From Halobacteroidaceae bacterium (GTDB lineage Bacteria; Bacillota; Halanaerobiia; B1SED10-174), in NCBI GenBank assembly GCA_003554145.1, contig PWFS01000100.1, positions 1 through 44,174 on the forward strand: DNA of 44,174 bases, written 5' to 3'. A program made the position numbers and the translations under genes. Positions 24,826-32,738 of the stretch are shown in pieces; within the stretch, counting starts at the first letter, position 1; every line of letters starts with the position of its first letter. The notes under the pieces are model-generated. The model ran no database searches. It was not told the origin of the DNA and saw only the letters and a list, made by a program, of their open reading frames with translations.

Positions 24826-25698
24826 TCAGTGGGCTCTGTACAGGCGCAATCTCTGAAATAGCCAGGGCGCAATCAGGGTAACCCAGAAACCCATAATAGT
24901 ATAACGGAGCCAGGTCATAACGGGGTAAATCAGTTCCTGATCCTCGGTAATCCCGGGAATATTAATAAACAGGGTTCGAGTGATTTCCCGCAGCCCGAAG
25001 AAAACCAGGAGACCCAGAACCACCTTGATAATATTCTGAGATATATTGGCCTTTTCTGACCAGCCCACCAGCTCTTTTTCCAGGCCATAACCCCAGAGGG
25101 TTCCCAGGAGAAATCCGGCAGTCATAGGGCCATCACCCTTGTTGTGGAGCAAAAACAGGAGAAAAATTGCCCCGCCACTGAGCAACAGGTAGCGGCTTAA
25201 TTCAACTCCCCGGGGCCGATGCTTCCAGGCCAGTTCATAAAGGGCCAGGGCTGTCAGGCCGATGGCAATTCCAAAAATGATATCGATGGGGAAATGAACC
25301 CCCAGGTAGATCCGGGAAAATGAAACCAGGGCCACCAGAATTCCGGCCCCGATATAGGCCCAGCTCTTATTTATATGCCGGGCCAGAAAACCCCAGAACC
25401 CCGTATTACCCTGGGCATGTCCGCTGGGAAAGGCAAATCCTTCCTGATCAATTAACCGCAGGTCCCAGGGGGGTCTCTCGGTAATAAAATTGTATTTGCA
25501 GGCAGAATTAAAATATGCAGAAAGGATAAAAATAATTGCAAAGCCAAAGGCAAATTTTTTGCTCATCAACCAGTACAGGAGGGGAATGGCCAGCATATAG
25601 AATTCCAGATCCCCCAGCATGGTTATCAACTGCCAGAACCTGTCCCAAAACGGTGTGGACCACTGCTGCACCCAGATAATGAAACTGGTATCAACCAT
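24826..25698 (-). CDS. PAP2-family membrane phosphatase
   Basis: A 290-aa polytopic membrane protein with the three PAP2 acid-phosphatase motifs: KYNFITERPPW, FPSGHAQGN and SRIYLGVHFPIDIIFG. It probably dephosphorylates a lipid such as phosphatidic acid or undecaprenyl pyrophosphate on the outer leaflet. About eight hydrophobic segments are visible, more than in minimal PAP2 proteins, with several after the catalytic core. The frame extends 16 codons further, but ATG 25698 has GGAGGGAGG with 8-nt spacing and overlaps the preceding HAD stop by 8 nt, so it is preferred. Confidence 0.9.
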   Translation of the reverse strand: MVDTSFIIWVQQWSTPFWDRFWQLITMLGDLEFYMLAIPLLYWLMSKKFAFGFAIIFILSAYFNSACKYNFITERPPWDLRLIDQEGFAFPSGHAQGNTGFWGFLARHINKSWAYIGAGILVALVSFSRIYLGVHFPIDIIFGIAIGLTALALYELAWKHRPRGVELSRYLLLSGGAIFLLFLLHNKGDGPMTAGFLLGTLWGYGLEKELVGWSEKANISQNIIKVVLGLLVFFGLREITRTLFINIPGITEDQELIYPVMTWLRYTIMGFWVTLIAPWLFQRLRLYRAH

Positions 25699-26398
25699 TA
25701 CTTTTCCCTCCCTCCAGTATTCGGGGAAGCTGTTTAATCTCATCAATTATGTAGTGGGGCTCCAGGGACCCCGGATCGCAGCTACTATCCTCCCGCAACC
25801 AGCAAACCTGCAGCCCCGCCTCCAGGCCGCCCCTGATATCCGATTCCAGGCTGTCTCCCACCATAAGTATCCGGGAGTGGGGGGGCTGGCCTGCCGCCTT
25901 TCGAGCCTGTTCAAAAATGGCCGGGCCTGGTTTGGCTACCCCCAATTCCTCCGATATAATCAGTTCCTGGAAAAATCCTCCCAGCCCCGCCCCTTCCACT
26001 CTGCGACGCTGAACCCTGGATAATCCATTGGTCAGTAGGATCAGGGGATAATGGGGTTGCAGCTTTTCCAGTACTTCCCGGGCCCCGGGGAGCAGGAAGG
26101 TAGCCTGGCTCAAATAATCCAGGTAGGTTGAACTCAAGTTAACCGGGTCTCCTTCTACCCCCATTTGGTTTAGAAATCGCCGGAAACGTTCGCTCTTCAA
26201 TTTTTCCGCAGAAATCCCTCCTGCTTCAAATTCTCTCCAGATCCTGGAATTAACCTCTCGATACAGTTCCAGGAGTTGAACCGGGTCTCCCTCCAGGCCG
26301 GCCTCCTGAAAAGTCCTGGCCAGGGCCCATTCCTCCCCCTGATCATAATCAAAAATAGTCCCATCCGCATCCAGAAAAATCGCTTCGTAATCAGTCAC
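25691..26398 (-). CDS. HAD-superfamily hydrolase, YjjG/5'-nucleotidase-like
   Basis: The 235-aa protein has motif I IFLDADGTIFDYD, a helical cap (about 20-90), motif II LILLTNGLSRVQRRR, a Lys in ELGVAKPGPAIF and motif IV MVGDSLESDIRGGLEAGL. This matches the YjjG family of pyrimidine 5'-nucleotidases, which remove phosphate from noncanonical or excess nucleotides. The start is GTG 26398 after GGGAGG. It begins a run of phosphatases (HAD, PAP2, HAD) after the glnS terminator. Confidence 0.9.
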   Translation of the reverse strand: MTDYEAIFLDADGTIFDYDQGEEWALARTFQEAGLEGDPVQLLELYREVNSRIWREFEAGGISAEKLKSERFRRFLNQMGVEGDPVNLSSTYLDYLSQATFLLPGAREVLEKLQPHYPLILLTNGLSRVQRRRVEGAGLGGFFQELIISEELGVAKPGPAIFEQARKAAGQPPHSRILMVGDSLESDIRGGLEAGLQVCWLREDSSCDPGSLEPHYIIDEIKQLPRILEGGKSNG

Positions 26399-26422
26399 AA
26401 AAAAACCTCCCTGAATTCAGGG

Positions 26423-26445
26423 CAAAAAACCCCCTGCCGGGGGTC
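26423..26445 (-). terminator. Terminator of glnS
   Basis: On the minus strand a 6-bp ACCCCC/GGGGGT stem with a GGCA loop runs into TTTTTTG, starting 6 nt past the glnS stop and ending about 25 nt before the HAD gene start. Confidence 0.85.
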
Positions 26446-26450
26446 TTTGC

Positions 26451-28127
26451 TCATTTTTTCTTCTGCATCCTGGCCCAGGTATCCCGCAGGGAAACAATAC
26501 GGTTAAAAACCAGTTTTTCACTCCCGGGATCCCGATTAAAATAGCCCTTGCGTAGAAACTGAAAACGGTCTCCCGGCTTACTCTCAGCCAGGGCCGGTTC
26601 GACCAGGCAGTCTGAAAGGATTTCCAGGGAGTTGGGATTTAAATGATCCAGGAAATCCCCTTCCTCTTCAGGATTTTCCCGCTCAAAAAGGTGATTATAG
26701 ATCCGGACCTCCGCTGGCCGGGCCTGGGCAGCGGAAACCCAGTGGGCCGTTCCCTTAACCTTGCGGCCATCCCTGGACCATCCGCCCCGGGTTTCTGGAT
26801 CATAGGTGCATCTCAGCTCCGTTATTTCCCCGGTGTTGGGGTCCTTTTTATAATCCACGCATTGGATATAGTAAGCACCCTTTAACCTGATTTCTCTTCC
26901 GGGAGCAAGGCGGAAAAACTTTTTGGGAGGATCTTCCCGGAAATCATCCTGCTCGATATAGAGTTCCCGGGAAAAAGGAATGGATCGATGACCCAGTTCT
27001 GGCTGTTCCGGGTTTATCTCAGTTTCCAGGTATTCTGTTTTTCCCTCGGGATAATTCTCAATTATCACCTTCAGAGGTTTAAGAACTGCCATCATCCGGG
27101 GTGCTCTCCAGTTTAAGTCCTGGCGAATACAGTGCTCCAGCTGGGCGATGGAGATCAGGCTGTTGGTTTTTGCCACACCGCTCCGATCGCAAAAATCCCA
27201 GATGGCCTCCGGGGTATAGCCCCGGCGCCGGAGCCCGCAGATAGTGGGCATGCGGGGATCATCCCAGCCGTCCACATAACCCCCTTCTACCAGCCGACGT
27301 AATTTTCTTTTACTCATAACCGTATGGCTGATATTCAGGCGGGCAAATTCTATCTGCTGGGGTGGTTCAGAAAAGTCCAGGTTTTCCAGGAACCAGTTGT
27401 AAAGAGGGCGGTTATCTTCAAACTCTAAACTACACAGGGAATGGGTAATACCTTCAAAAGCATCGGAAAGGGGGTGAGCATAGTCATACATGGGATAAAT
27501 AACCCATTTATCACCGGTCCGGAAGTGGGGGGCCTGCTGAATTCGGAAAATAACCGGGTCCCGCATATTCATATTGGGAGAACTCATGTCAATTTTTGCC
27601 CGCAGGACCCGGGCCCCGGTGGGAAACTCTCCGGCCCGCATCCGGGCAAATAGGTCCAGGTTTTCTTCAATAGAACGATTTCTATAGGGGCTTTCCTGCC
27701 CGGGCCGGGTAAGGGTTCCCCGGTACTCCCTTATTTCCTCCTGGCTCAGGTCACACACAAAAGCCTTATCTTTTTTGATTAACTGCACGGCGCACTGGTA
27801 CATCTGCTCAAAATAGTCAGAGGCAAAAAAGAGGCGATTCTCCCAGTCCGCCCCCAGCCATTTTATATCTTCCTTGATGCTTTCCACAAACTCTTCTTCT
27901 TCTTTGGTGGGGTCAGTGTCATCAAAACGCAGGTTAAATTTCCCGTCATTGGCCAGGGCCAGCCCGTAATTAATCAGAATGGCCTTGGCACTGCCAATAT
28001 GAATATATCCGTTGGGCTCCGGGGGAAAACGAGTATGCACTCGTCCCCCATATTTATTATCCTCACGGTCCTGATCAATAATTTTTTGAATAAAGTTTTC
28101 CTTCAGGGCAGAATAGTCCTTACTCAT
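26451..28127 (-). CDS. glnS: Glutaminyl-tRNA synthetase
   Basis: A 558-aa class I synthetase that charges tRNA-Gln. The HIGH-type motif is [15 protein letters not shown], and the KMSKS equivalent is VMSKRKL. Substrate-recognition segments [15 protein letters not shown] and [18 protein letters not shown] are intact, and two anticodon-binding beta barrels follow. Having GlnRS means the organism need not make Gln-tRNA only by the Gat amidotransferase route. Start ATG has AAGGAGG 8 nt upstream. A terminator follows; the upstream beta-lactamase-family gene on the same strand lacks an obvious one. Confidence 0.97.
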   Translation of the reverse strand: MSKDYSALKENFIQKIIDQDREDNKYGGRVHTRFPPEPNGYIHIGSAKAILINYGLALANDGKFNLRFDDTDPTKEEEEFVESIKEDIKWLGADWENRLFFASDYFEQMYQCAVQLIKKDKAFVCDLSQEEIREYRGTLTRPGQESPYRNRSIEENLDLFARMRAGEFPTGARVLRAKIDMSSPNMNMRDPVIFRIQQAPHFRTGDKWVIYPMYDYAHPLSDAFEGITHSLCSLEFEDNRPLYNWFLENLDFSEPPQQIEFARLNISHTVMSKRKLRRLVEGGYVDGWDDPRMPTICGLRRRGYTPEAIWDFCDRSGVAKTNSLISIAQLEHCIRQDLNWRAPRMMAVLKPLKVIIENYPEGKTEYLETEINPEQPELGHRSIPFSRELYIEQDDFREDPPKKFFRLAPGREIRLKGAYYIQCVDYKKDPNTGEITELRCTYDPETRGGWSRDGRKVKGTAHWVSAAQARPAEVRIYNHLFERENPEEEGDFLDHLNPNSLEILSDCLVEPALAESKPGDRFQFLRKGYFNRDPGSEKLVFNRIVSLRDTWARMQKKK

Positions 28128-28191
28128 CCAATCAGCCTCCTTGAAATATTACCCTAAACCTTTCGTTATTTACGGCCAGTTATCCTTCCTA

Positions 28192-29337
28192 TTACCGTAA
28201 AAACCAGAGTCCAAAACGCTGATAGAGATCAATTAAATACATCATAATGCGGCCCGGTGTCTCTATGGCATGCCCGGCACTATTTTTTTCCAGCCAGTAA
28301 TTGGTCAGATCCCGATAAAAGGGCATGCCCCGGTCGCTGTTGGTCAAAATTATTAAACCGGCTCCGTCTTCAGGGATGAGGGCCATATTGGCCTTCCAAC
28401 CCCGATTGGAGCCCCCATGCCCCAGCAGGTGCCTGCCGTCGGGGAGTATGGTTATCTGCCATCCCAGGCCGTACCCTCCGGCCTGTTCTGTAAACATTTC
28501 CCCTAATTCCGGGTCAACTGCTCCTTCAAAAACCGCGAGGGCATATTGTAAAAAGAGGGCCAGATCTGCCGCAGTTGAATAGAGACCCGCGGCAGCCCTT
28601 TCGGCAAAAAGATAATTGGGCAGCACCCCATTATATACTGAATAGGGTAGGGCCACCTGTCCCGCCATTTTTTCCTCCCAGTTAAAGGTGCTGTCCTTCA
28701 TTCCCAGGGGCTGCAGCACTTCTTCGGACATATAATCAGCAAAATCTCTTCCGGTTAAATCTTCCAGGGCCTGCTCCAGCACGGTATAGCCGCCGCCGGA
28801 ATATCTAAATTCCTGACCGGGGGTTGCCACAATTTCCACCGCCCTGCTGCCCGGCGCACTACCCTCCAGGGCCTCCACCAGGGAGGGCTTTTCTTTTGCC
28901 GAGGTATATCCCAGATAACCACCGGGGCCCAGTCCCGCACTATGGCTTAAAACCCGGCGCAGGGTTATTTCCCTCAGATCATGGGAACTATCCGGCAAAT
29001 TCCAGCTCTTTAAATAATCCTGGAGGGGATCATCCAGGTCCCAGGCTCCAGATTGGACCAGGCGCAGAGCTCCCACTGCGGCCACAGGCTTGGAAATTGA
29101 AGCCACCTGGAAAATTGTTTCCGGTGTGACCGGCATTCTTTTTTCCTGATCCTGATACCCCCAGCCCTCCAAAAGAGATATTTCCCCCTTTTCAATCAGG
29201 GCTACCGCCACTCCGGGAACCCTGTACTTCTCCATTAATTCCTCAGTCCTGGCCCGGAAGTTATCCGCCTGAACCCCCTGAGCCCCAAAAAATGACAGGG
29301 TTACTATCAGCAACATAATTATTAAAATCCGGGTCAT
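28192..29337 (-). CDS. Exported serine hydrolase of the beta-lactamase / class C PBP family
   Basis: The 381-aa protein has a signal peptide (MTRILIIMLLIVTLSFFGAQ) and a beta-lactamase-fold domain with S80-x-x-K83 in VASISKPVAA, YSGGGYTVLEQ as the Tyr motif, and HLLGHGGSNRG as the third motif. Members are esterases, D-amino-acid or peptidoglycan peptidases; true beta-lactamase activity is unlikely to be the main role. The frame extends 133 codons upstream across the zinc-ribbon gene, but ATG 29337 follows AAAGGGG and starts the signal peptide. It lies 20 nt after the zinc-ribbon gene and is probably co-transcribed. Confidence 0.88.
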   Translation of the reverse strand: MTRILIIMLLIVTLSFFGAQGVQADNFRARTEELMEKYRVPGVAVALIEKGEISLLEGWGYQDQEKRMPVTPETIFQVASISKPVAAVGALRLVQSGAWDLDDPLQDYLKSWNLPDSSHDLREITLRRVLSHSAGLGPGGYLGYTSAKEKPSLVEALEGSAPGSRAVEIVATPGQEFRYSGGGYTVLEQALEDLTGRDFADYMSEEVLQPLGMKDSTFNWEEKMAGQVALPYSVYNGVLPNYLFAERAAAGLYSTAADLALFLQYALAVFEGAVDPELGEMFTEQAGGYGLGWQITILPDGRHLLGHGGSNRGWKANMALIPEDGAGLIILTNSDRGMPFYRDLTNYWLEKNSAGHAIETPGRIMMYLIDLYQRFGLWFLR

Positions 29338-29357
29338 CTCCAAACCCCTTTCCCATT

Positions 29358-29552
29358 TTAATTGAAAAAAATATAGAGCAGGGAAATCATAAGAATCAAA
29401 AGAAGAGCGAGGCCCCCCATCAGCATGGTGGGACTCATGAAAATAAAGCGGGGTGGATCCTCCTGTTCCTTTCCCCGAATTCTTTCTCCACAATTGGGGC
29501 ATTTGCGGCTCAGCCGCGAGATTATCATCCTGCAGTTCGAACAACGGTTCAC
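29358..29552 (-). CDS. Small zinc-ribbon membrane protein
   Basis: 64 aa with two CxxC knuckles (CSNC and CPNC, about residues 4-7 and 18-21), a short charged linker and a single C-terminal membrane helix (MLMGGLALLLILMISLLYIFF). It would place a zinc ribbon on the cytoplasmic face of the membrane. Start GTG 29552 follows GGAGGGAGG. No enzymatic function is suggested. It directly precedes the serine hydrolase gene. Similar small zinc-ribbon proteins are common and uncharacterised. Confidence 0.75.
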   Translation of the reverse strand: MNRCSNCRMIISRLSRKCPNCGERIRGKEQEDPPRFIFMSPTMLMGGLALLLILMISLLYIFFN

Positions 29553-30047
29553 GGGGTTCCCTCCCTCCAGTACTGTAGGAAACCATATTAGTAATTACGT
29601 TAAAAAATTTGTTTTTCCTGTAATCTGCCACTACAGAAGAGAAAAAAACCGGGGACCAATGACCCTGACCCCGGTTTTTACTATACAGGAAAAGGGGGTT
29701 ACAGTATAATAAAAAAAAGAATTGCATTACCCCCATTTATAAATGTAATGGGCTGCCTGCTTCAAAAAACATAGCCTGATAAACCGTTCTTATTTCTTCT
29801 CCCCAGGCTTTACCTGGGCCGGTACCTGCCTTAGAAACTTGCACAAAGTTTCCGGGTACCCTGGATATTTTGCGCATCAGAGGAATCAGCCTGATCATCC
29901 CTTTTCTTTTTCCTGGTGCAACCCCATATATCCAGTTATCACGGAACGATAACAATAAATTTTACAGAAAAACCCTGCCAGCTCATCACCCCACTAAAAA
30001 AAAGGGGGACTTCATGCCAGTTTAGATTAAAGGAGAGGATGATTTTT
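29553..30047. other. Gene-poor stretch between divergent genes
   Basis: I see no confident gene here. A minus-strand frame with an ATG at 29898 and stop at 29737 (53 codons, with KISRVPGNFVQVSKAGTGPG) has an AAAAGGG but no clear promoter. A symmetric hairpin (29645-29680) follows it. A short CATTAC/GTAATG inverted repeat lies near 29725-29752. The frame could be a small peptide gene, but evidence is weak. Confidence 0.3.
29645..29680. terminator. Symmetric terminator-like hairpin
   Basis: AAACCGGGG and CCCCGGTTT arms enclose a loop of about 14 nt. T-runs follow on both strands (TTTTT on plus, TTTTTTT on minus), so it can stop transcription from either side. Confidence 0.7.
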
Positions 30048-30788
30048 ATGGAATGGTTTGCTAGAGAAAATTTCTGGGAAGAAATGTACCCTTTTCTTTT
30101 TCCACCCGAAAGATTTCAGAGAGCCGGGGAAGAAGCGGAGTTGATTCTGGAACTGTCCGCAAAAAAAGAAGGTCGACTCCTGGATCTGGCCTGCGGCCCG
30201 GGCCGCCACTCGGTCGAATTTGCCCGGCGAGGTCTGAAAACCACTGGAGTGGATATAAGTCCCTATCTCCTGGAGCAAGCCCGCCAGTATGCCCGGGAAG
30301 AAGGGCTTACAGTAGAATGGGTTCAGGAGGATATGAGAAATTTTCGCCGGGAGGAATCCTTCGACCTCATCGTTAATCTCTTTACTTCATTCGGCTATTT
30401 TTCTGATCCTGGAGAAGACCTCCAGGTCCTGGAAAATATTTTTTCCAGCCTGAAGCCGGGAGGCTGTGCTATCCTGGACTTAAGCGGCAAAGAAATAATT
30501 GCCCGGAATTTCAATTCCACAGACAGTATTGAGTTAAAAGACGGCACTACCCTGATCGAACGGCGTAAAATTCTCCCCGGCTGGGAACAAATCCAGAACC
30601 GGTGGACCCTGCTTCAGGGGGAAAAGGCCACCCATTATGATTTCAGCCTGCGCCTTTATTCCGCCCGGGAATTAGAATCATTGCTGCAGAAGACTGGATT
30701 TTCCCGTATTGAAATTTTCGGGACCCTGCAGGGAGCCCCCTATGATGAAAAGGCCCGCCGCCTTATACTCCGGGCAGAAAAGGATTAA
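30048..30788 (+). CDS. Class I SAM-dependent methyltransferase
   Basis: 246 aa. Motif I is LLDLACGPGRHSVEFA, the acidic loop is TTGVDISPYLLEQA, followed by FDLIVNLFTSFGYFSD and SLKPGGCAILDLSG. The C-terminal part has a small beta sheet as in the related genes at 8602, 20346 and 21730. The frame begins at 29916, but ATG 30048 with AGGAGAGG nine bases upstream starts the conserved WFARENFWEEMYPFLFP. An ATG at 30039 is too close to the ribosome site. It is the only plus-strand gene between 13 and 44 kb. Substrate unknown. Confidence 0.88.
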   Translation: MEWFARENFWEEMYPFLFPPERFQRAGEEAELILELSAKKEGRLLDLACGPGRHSVEFARRGLKTTGVDISPYLLEQARQYAREEGLTVEWVQEDMRNFRREESFDLIVNLFTSFGYFSDPGEDLQVLENIFSSLKPGGCAILDLSGKEIIARNFNSTDSIELKDGTTLIERRKILPGWEQIQNRWTLLQGEKATHYDFSLRLYSARELESLLQKTGFSRIEIFGTLQGAPYDEKARRLILRAEKD

Positions 30789-30830
30789 TTTCTCCGGGAA
30801 ACTTAACTTTCCATGGGAGGGTTTTATAAT

Positions 30831-30863
30831 AAAGAAAGGAGGCACTGGGCCTCCTCTTTCTTT
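30831..30863. terminator. Hairpin between the methyltransferase and tRNA-His, probable bidirectional terminator
   Basis: AAAGAAA-GGAGGC pairs with GCCTCC-TTTCTTT (2-nt bulge) around an ACTGG loop. It lies 42 nt after the methyltransferase stop and 4 nt beyond the 3' end of tRNA-His. On the minus strand TTTCTTTATT follows. Confidence 0.6.
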
Positions 30864-30867
30864 AAAT

Positions 30868-30945
30868 TGGGGTGAGTGATGGGACTTGAACCCACGGCCT
30901 CAGGAGCCACAATCCTGCGCTCTAACCACCTGAGCTACACCCACC
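30868..30945 (-). tRNA. tRNA-His (anticodon GUG)
   Basis: The minus strand folds as a cloverleaf with the extra 5' G (position -1) opposite discriminator C73, a hallmark of tRNA-His. The acceptor is GTGGGTG/CACTCAC, the anticodon stem is CAGGA/TCCTG with loop TTGTGGC, the T loop is TTCAAGT, and CCA is encoded. Confidence 0.95.
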
Positions 30946-30960
30946 ATTTTTGACTGGAAA

Positions 30961-31036
30961 TGGTGCGCCTGGGAGGATTTGAACCCCCGACCAATGGATT
31001 AGAAGTCCACTGCTCTGTCCCCTGAGCTACAGGCGC
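30961..31036 (-). tRNA. tRNA-Arg (anticodon UCU)
   Basis: Acceptor GCGCCTG pairs with CAGGCGC. The anticodon loop CTTCTAA gives TCT, reading AGA/AGG. The T arm has loop TTCAAAT, the discriminator is A, and CCA is encoded. It lies 15 nt upstream of tRNA-His in the same transcript. Confidence 0.95.
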
Positions 31037-31072
31037 AAAATCAGAGGGATAATCATTCCACTCTGCATTATT

Positions 31073-31101
31073 ATTATAAGAGAAACGGGTTGCGAAAGCA
31101 A
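31073..31101 (-). promoter_or_regulatory. Promoter of the tRNA-Arg(UCU)-tRNA-His pair
   Basis: On the minus strand, TTGCTT (31101-31096), a 17-nt spacer and a perfect TATAAT (31078-31073) lie 36 nt before tRNA-Arg. This suggests the pair can be transcribed apart from tRNA-Pro and tRNA-Gly. Confidence 0.75.
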
Positions 31102-31129
31102 GGGCTATTTCCCTTTCATATCATGTAAC

Positions 31130-31153
31130 AAGGGTTCCCGGGGAGGAACCCTT
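31130..31153 (-). terminator. Hairpin after tRNA-Gly
   Basis: A perfect 9-bp stem (AAGGGTTCC / GGAACCCTT) with a 6-nt loop lies 9 nt beyond the tRNA-Gly 3' end. The following minus-strand sequence is only moderately T-rich (GTTACATG), so termination may be partial. Confidence 0.55.
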
Positions 31154-31162
31154 AAAAATAAA

Positions 31163-31239
31163 TGGAGCGGGAGATGGGATTCGAACCCACGACCCTCAGC
31201 TTGGAAGGCTGATGCTCTAGCCAACTGAGCTACTCCCGC
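31163..31239 (-). tRNA. tRNA-Gly (anticodon UCC)
   Basis: Acceptor GCGGGAG pairs with CTCCCGC. The anticodon loop CTTCCAA gives TCC, the T loop is TTCGAAT, the discriminator is T, and CCA is encoded. It is 6 nt downstream of tRNA-Pro. Confidence 0.95.
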
Positions 31240-31245
31240 TTGAAC

Positions 31246-31322
31246 TGGTCGGAGCGAAAGGATTTGAACCTTCGACCTCCTGCTCCCAAAGCAGGCGCGC
31301 TGCCAGACTGCGCCACGCTCCG
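31246..31322 (-). tRNA. tRNA-Pro (anticodon UGG)
   Basis: Acceptor CGGAGCG pairs with CGCTCCG. The anticodon stem CCTGC/GCAGG holds loop TTTGGGA (anticodon TGG), the T loop is TTCAAAT, the discriminator is A, and CCA is encoded. It is the first gene of the tRNA cluster. Confidence 0.95.
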
Positions 31323-31347
31323 GTGTACATTCCGACCTTCAATTAAG

Positions 31348-31376
31348 AGTATAACCGAAATTGCATCCGGGGTCAA
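31348..31376 (-). promoter_or_regulatory. Promoter of tRNA-Pro-tRNA-Gly
   Basis: On the minus strand, TTGACC (31376-31371), a 17-nt spacer and TATACT (31353-31348) end 25 nt before tRNA-Pro. The -35 box overlaps the rdgB stop codon. Confidence 0.8.
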
Positions 31377-31963
31377 GATTTTTCCCGGGAAATTAATTCT
31401 CCCATAGCCTTAAAAGCCCGGAAACGATGGCTGATCCTGTTTTTTTCCTGGCCCAACTGGGCCGTAGTCTTTTTGTATTCGGGTAAAAAGAAAACCGGGT
31501 CATAACCAAACCCTTCATTGCCCATTGGCCGGGTGGCAATATAGCCCTCCAGACGACCTTCGGTTTTTAATTCTTTGCCCCCAGGGAAAATCAGGACGGC
31601 AACACAGACAAAAGCGGCTCTCCGACGGGGAAAAGGCACTCCCTTCAAAAGGGAAAGCAGTTTTTGATTGCGTTCGGCATCGCTGGCTTCAGGTCCGGCA
31701 AAGCGGGAGGAATATATGCCGGGGCCGCCCCCCAGATAATCGACTTCCAGGCCGGAATCATCGGCAAGGGCAGGTTTTGCCATTTTTTCGGCATAGAACC
31801 CCGCTTTAATGCGGGCATTTTCTGCAAAATCTTTTCCCGTTTCAGCCGGAGCCTTCAGGGGCGGAAACTGTTCCAGGGTCAGGAGCTTCAGACCATAGGG
31901 GCTGAGGATTTTTTTTATCTCTTTAATCTTTCCCGGATTGGAAGTAGCCAGAAGGATTTCCAT
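31373..31963 (-). CDS. rdgB: XTP/dITP pyrophosphatase (non-canonical purine NTP hydrolase, RdgB/HAM1)
   Basis: Hydrolyses dITP, dHAPTP and XTP to monophosphates and so keeps damaged purines out of DNA. The N-terminal EILLATSNPGKIKEI is the nucleotide-binding signature, followed by ALADDSGLEVDYLGGGPGIYSSRFAG and the C-terminal FGYDPVFFLPEYKKTTAQL. Length is about 196 aa from ATG 31963, matching the family. An ATG at 31975 that overlaps the rph stop is an alternative; longer frames run into rph. It is the last gene of the long amidase-to-rdgB string, as in the rph-rdgB pair of many Firmicutes. Confidence 0.96.
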   Translation of the reverse strand: MEILLATSNPGKIKEIKKILSPYGLKLLTLEQFPPLKAPAETGKDFAENARIKAGFYAEKMAKPALADDSGLEVDYLGGGPGIYSSRFAGPEASDAERNQKLLSLLKGVPFPRRRAAFVCVAVLIFPGGKELKTEGRLEGYIATRPMGNEGFGYDPVFFLPEYKKTTAQLGQEKNRISHRFRAFKAMGELISREKS

Positions 31964-31967
31964 CTGT

Positions 31968-32726
31968 TCACCCATTATCCGGCCTGACAAATGCAGCCAG
32001 GTTCTCCAGGCTCTTTTTCTGCATATCAATTATTTCCTGAATTCCCAGCTGCCCCAGAAACATCATCTGTTCAAAATCATCCAGGGAAAAGGGATCACCT
32101 TCTGCAGTACCCTGAATTTCCACAATCTCTTCCTGATCAGTCATAACCAGGTTCAGGTCCACCTGGGCCCGGGAATCTTCAGCAAAAGAAAGATCCAATA
32201 ATTTTTCCCCATCCACAATGCCAACGCTGGTAGCGGCCAGATAGGATCTCAGGGGGGATTGTTTGATCAGGTTTTTTTCCACCATAAAATTGACCGCATC
32301 AACCAGGGCCACGAAAGCACCTGAAAGGGCAGCAGTTCTGGTCCCTCCATCGGCCTGAATTACATCACAGTCCACCCAGATGGTATTCTCCCCCAGCCCC
32401 TTGAGATCAACCACCGAGCGCAGGGCCCGCCCGATTAACCGCTGAATCTCCTGGGTGCGGCCCGAAGGCCTTCCTTTAGCAATTTCCCGGACCACACGCT
32501 GGTTGGTGGAACGGGGCAAAAGGGAATATTCGGCGGTAACCCAGCCCTGTCCCGCCCCCCGTAAAAAGGGAGGAACTTTATTTTCCACCGAAGCATTACA
32601 AAGAATCAAGGTCTCTCCGGCTTTAACCAGAACTGAGCCTTCAGCGTACTTGGTATAATTTCTGTTAAATTCTATCGGCCTTAATTCGTCATACTTCCTG
32701 CCATCAGGTCGTACTACCTGTTCCAA
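31968..32726 (-). CDS. rph: Ribonuclease PH
   Basis: A 252-aa phosphorolytic 3'-to-5' exoribonuclease that trims tRNA 3' ends. It shows [15 protein letters not shown], the phosphate-binding arginines near [32 protein letters not shown] (residues about 72-103), the strands [15 protein letters not shown] and the segment [15 protein letters not shown]. The start is TTG 32726 after AAGGGGG. It overlaps or abuts rdgB. Its position after the glutamate-fermentation cassette, and not directly after murI, is unusual. Confidence 0.96.
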   Translation of the reverse strand: MEQVVRPDGRKYDELRPIEFNRNYTKYAEGSVLVKAGETLILCNASVENKVPPFLRGAGQGWVTAEYSLLPRSTNQRVVREIAKGRPSGRTQEIQRLIGRALRSVVDLKGLGENTIWVDCDVIQADGGTRTAALSGAFVALVDAVNFMVEKNLIKQSPLRSYLAATSVGIVDGEKLLDLSFAEDSRAQVDLNLVMTDQEEIVEIQGTAEGDPFSLDDFEQMMFLGQLGIQEIIDMQKKSLENLAAFVRPDNG

Positions 32727-32738
32727 ATGATTTCCCCC

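Noticed and set aside
29338-29736. N-terminal 133-codon extension of the serine hydrolase frame
   Set aside because: It overlaps the zinc-ribbon gene in another frame, has no ribosome site and precedes a clear signal peptide start at 29337.
30868-31322. Repeated similar segments suggestive of a repeat array
   Set aside because: They are four tRNA genes with shared T- and D-arm sequences, not a CRISPR or insertion element.
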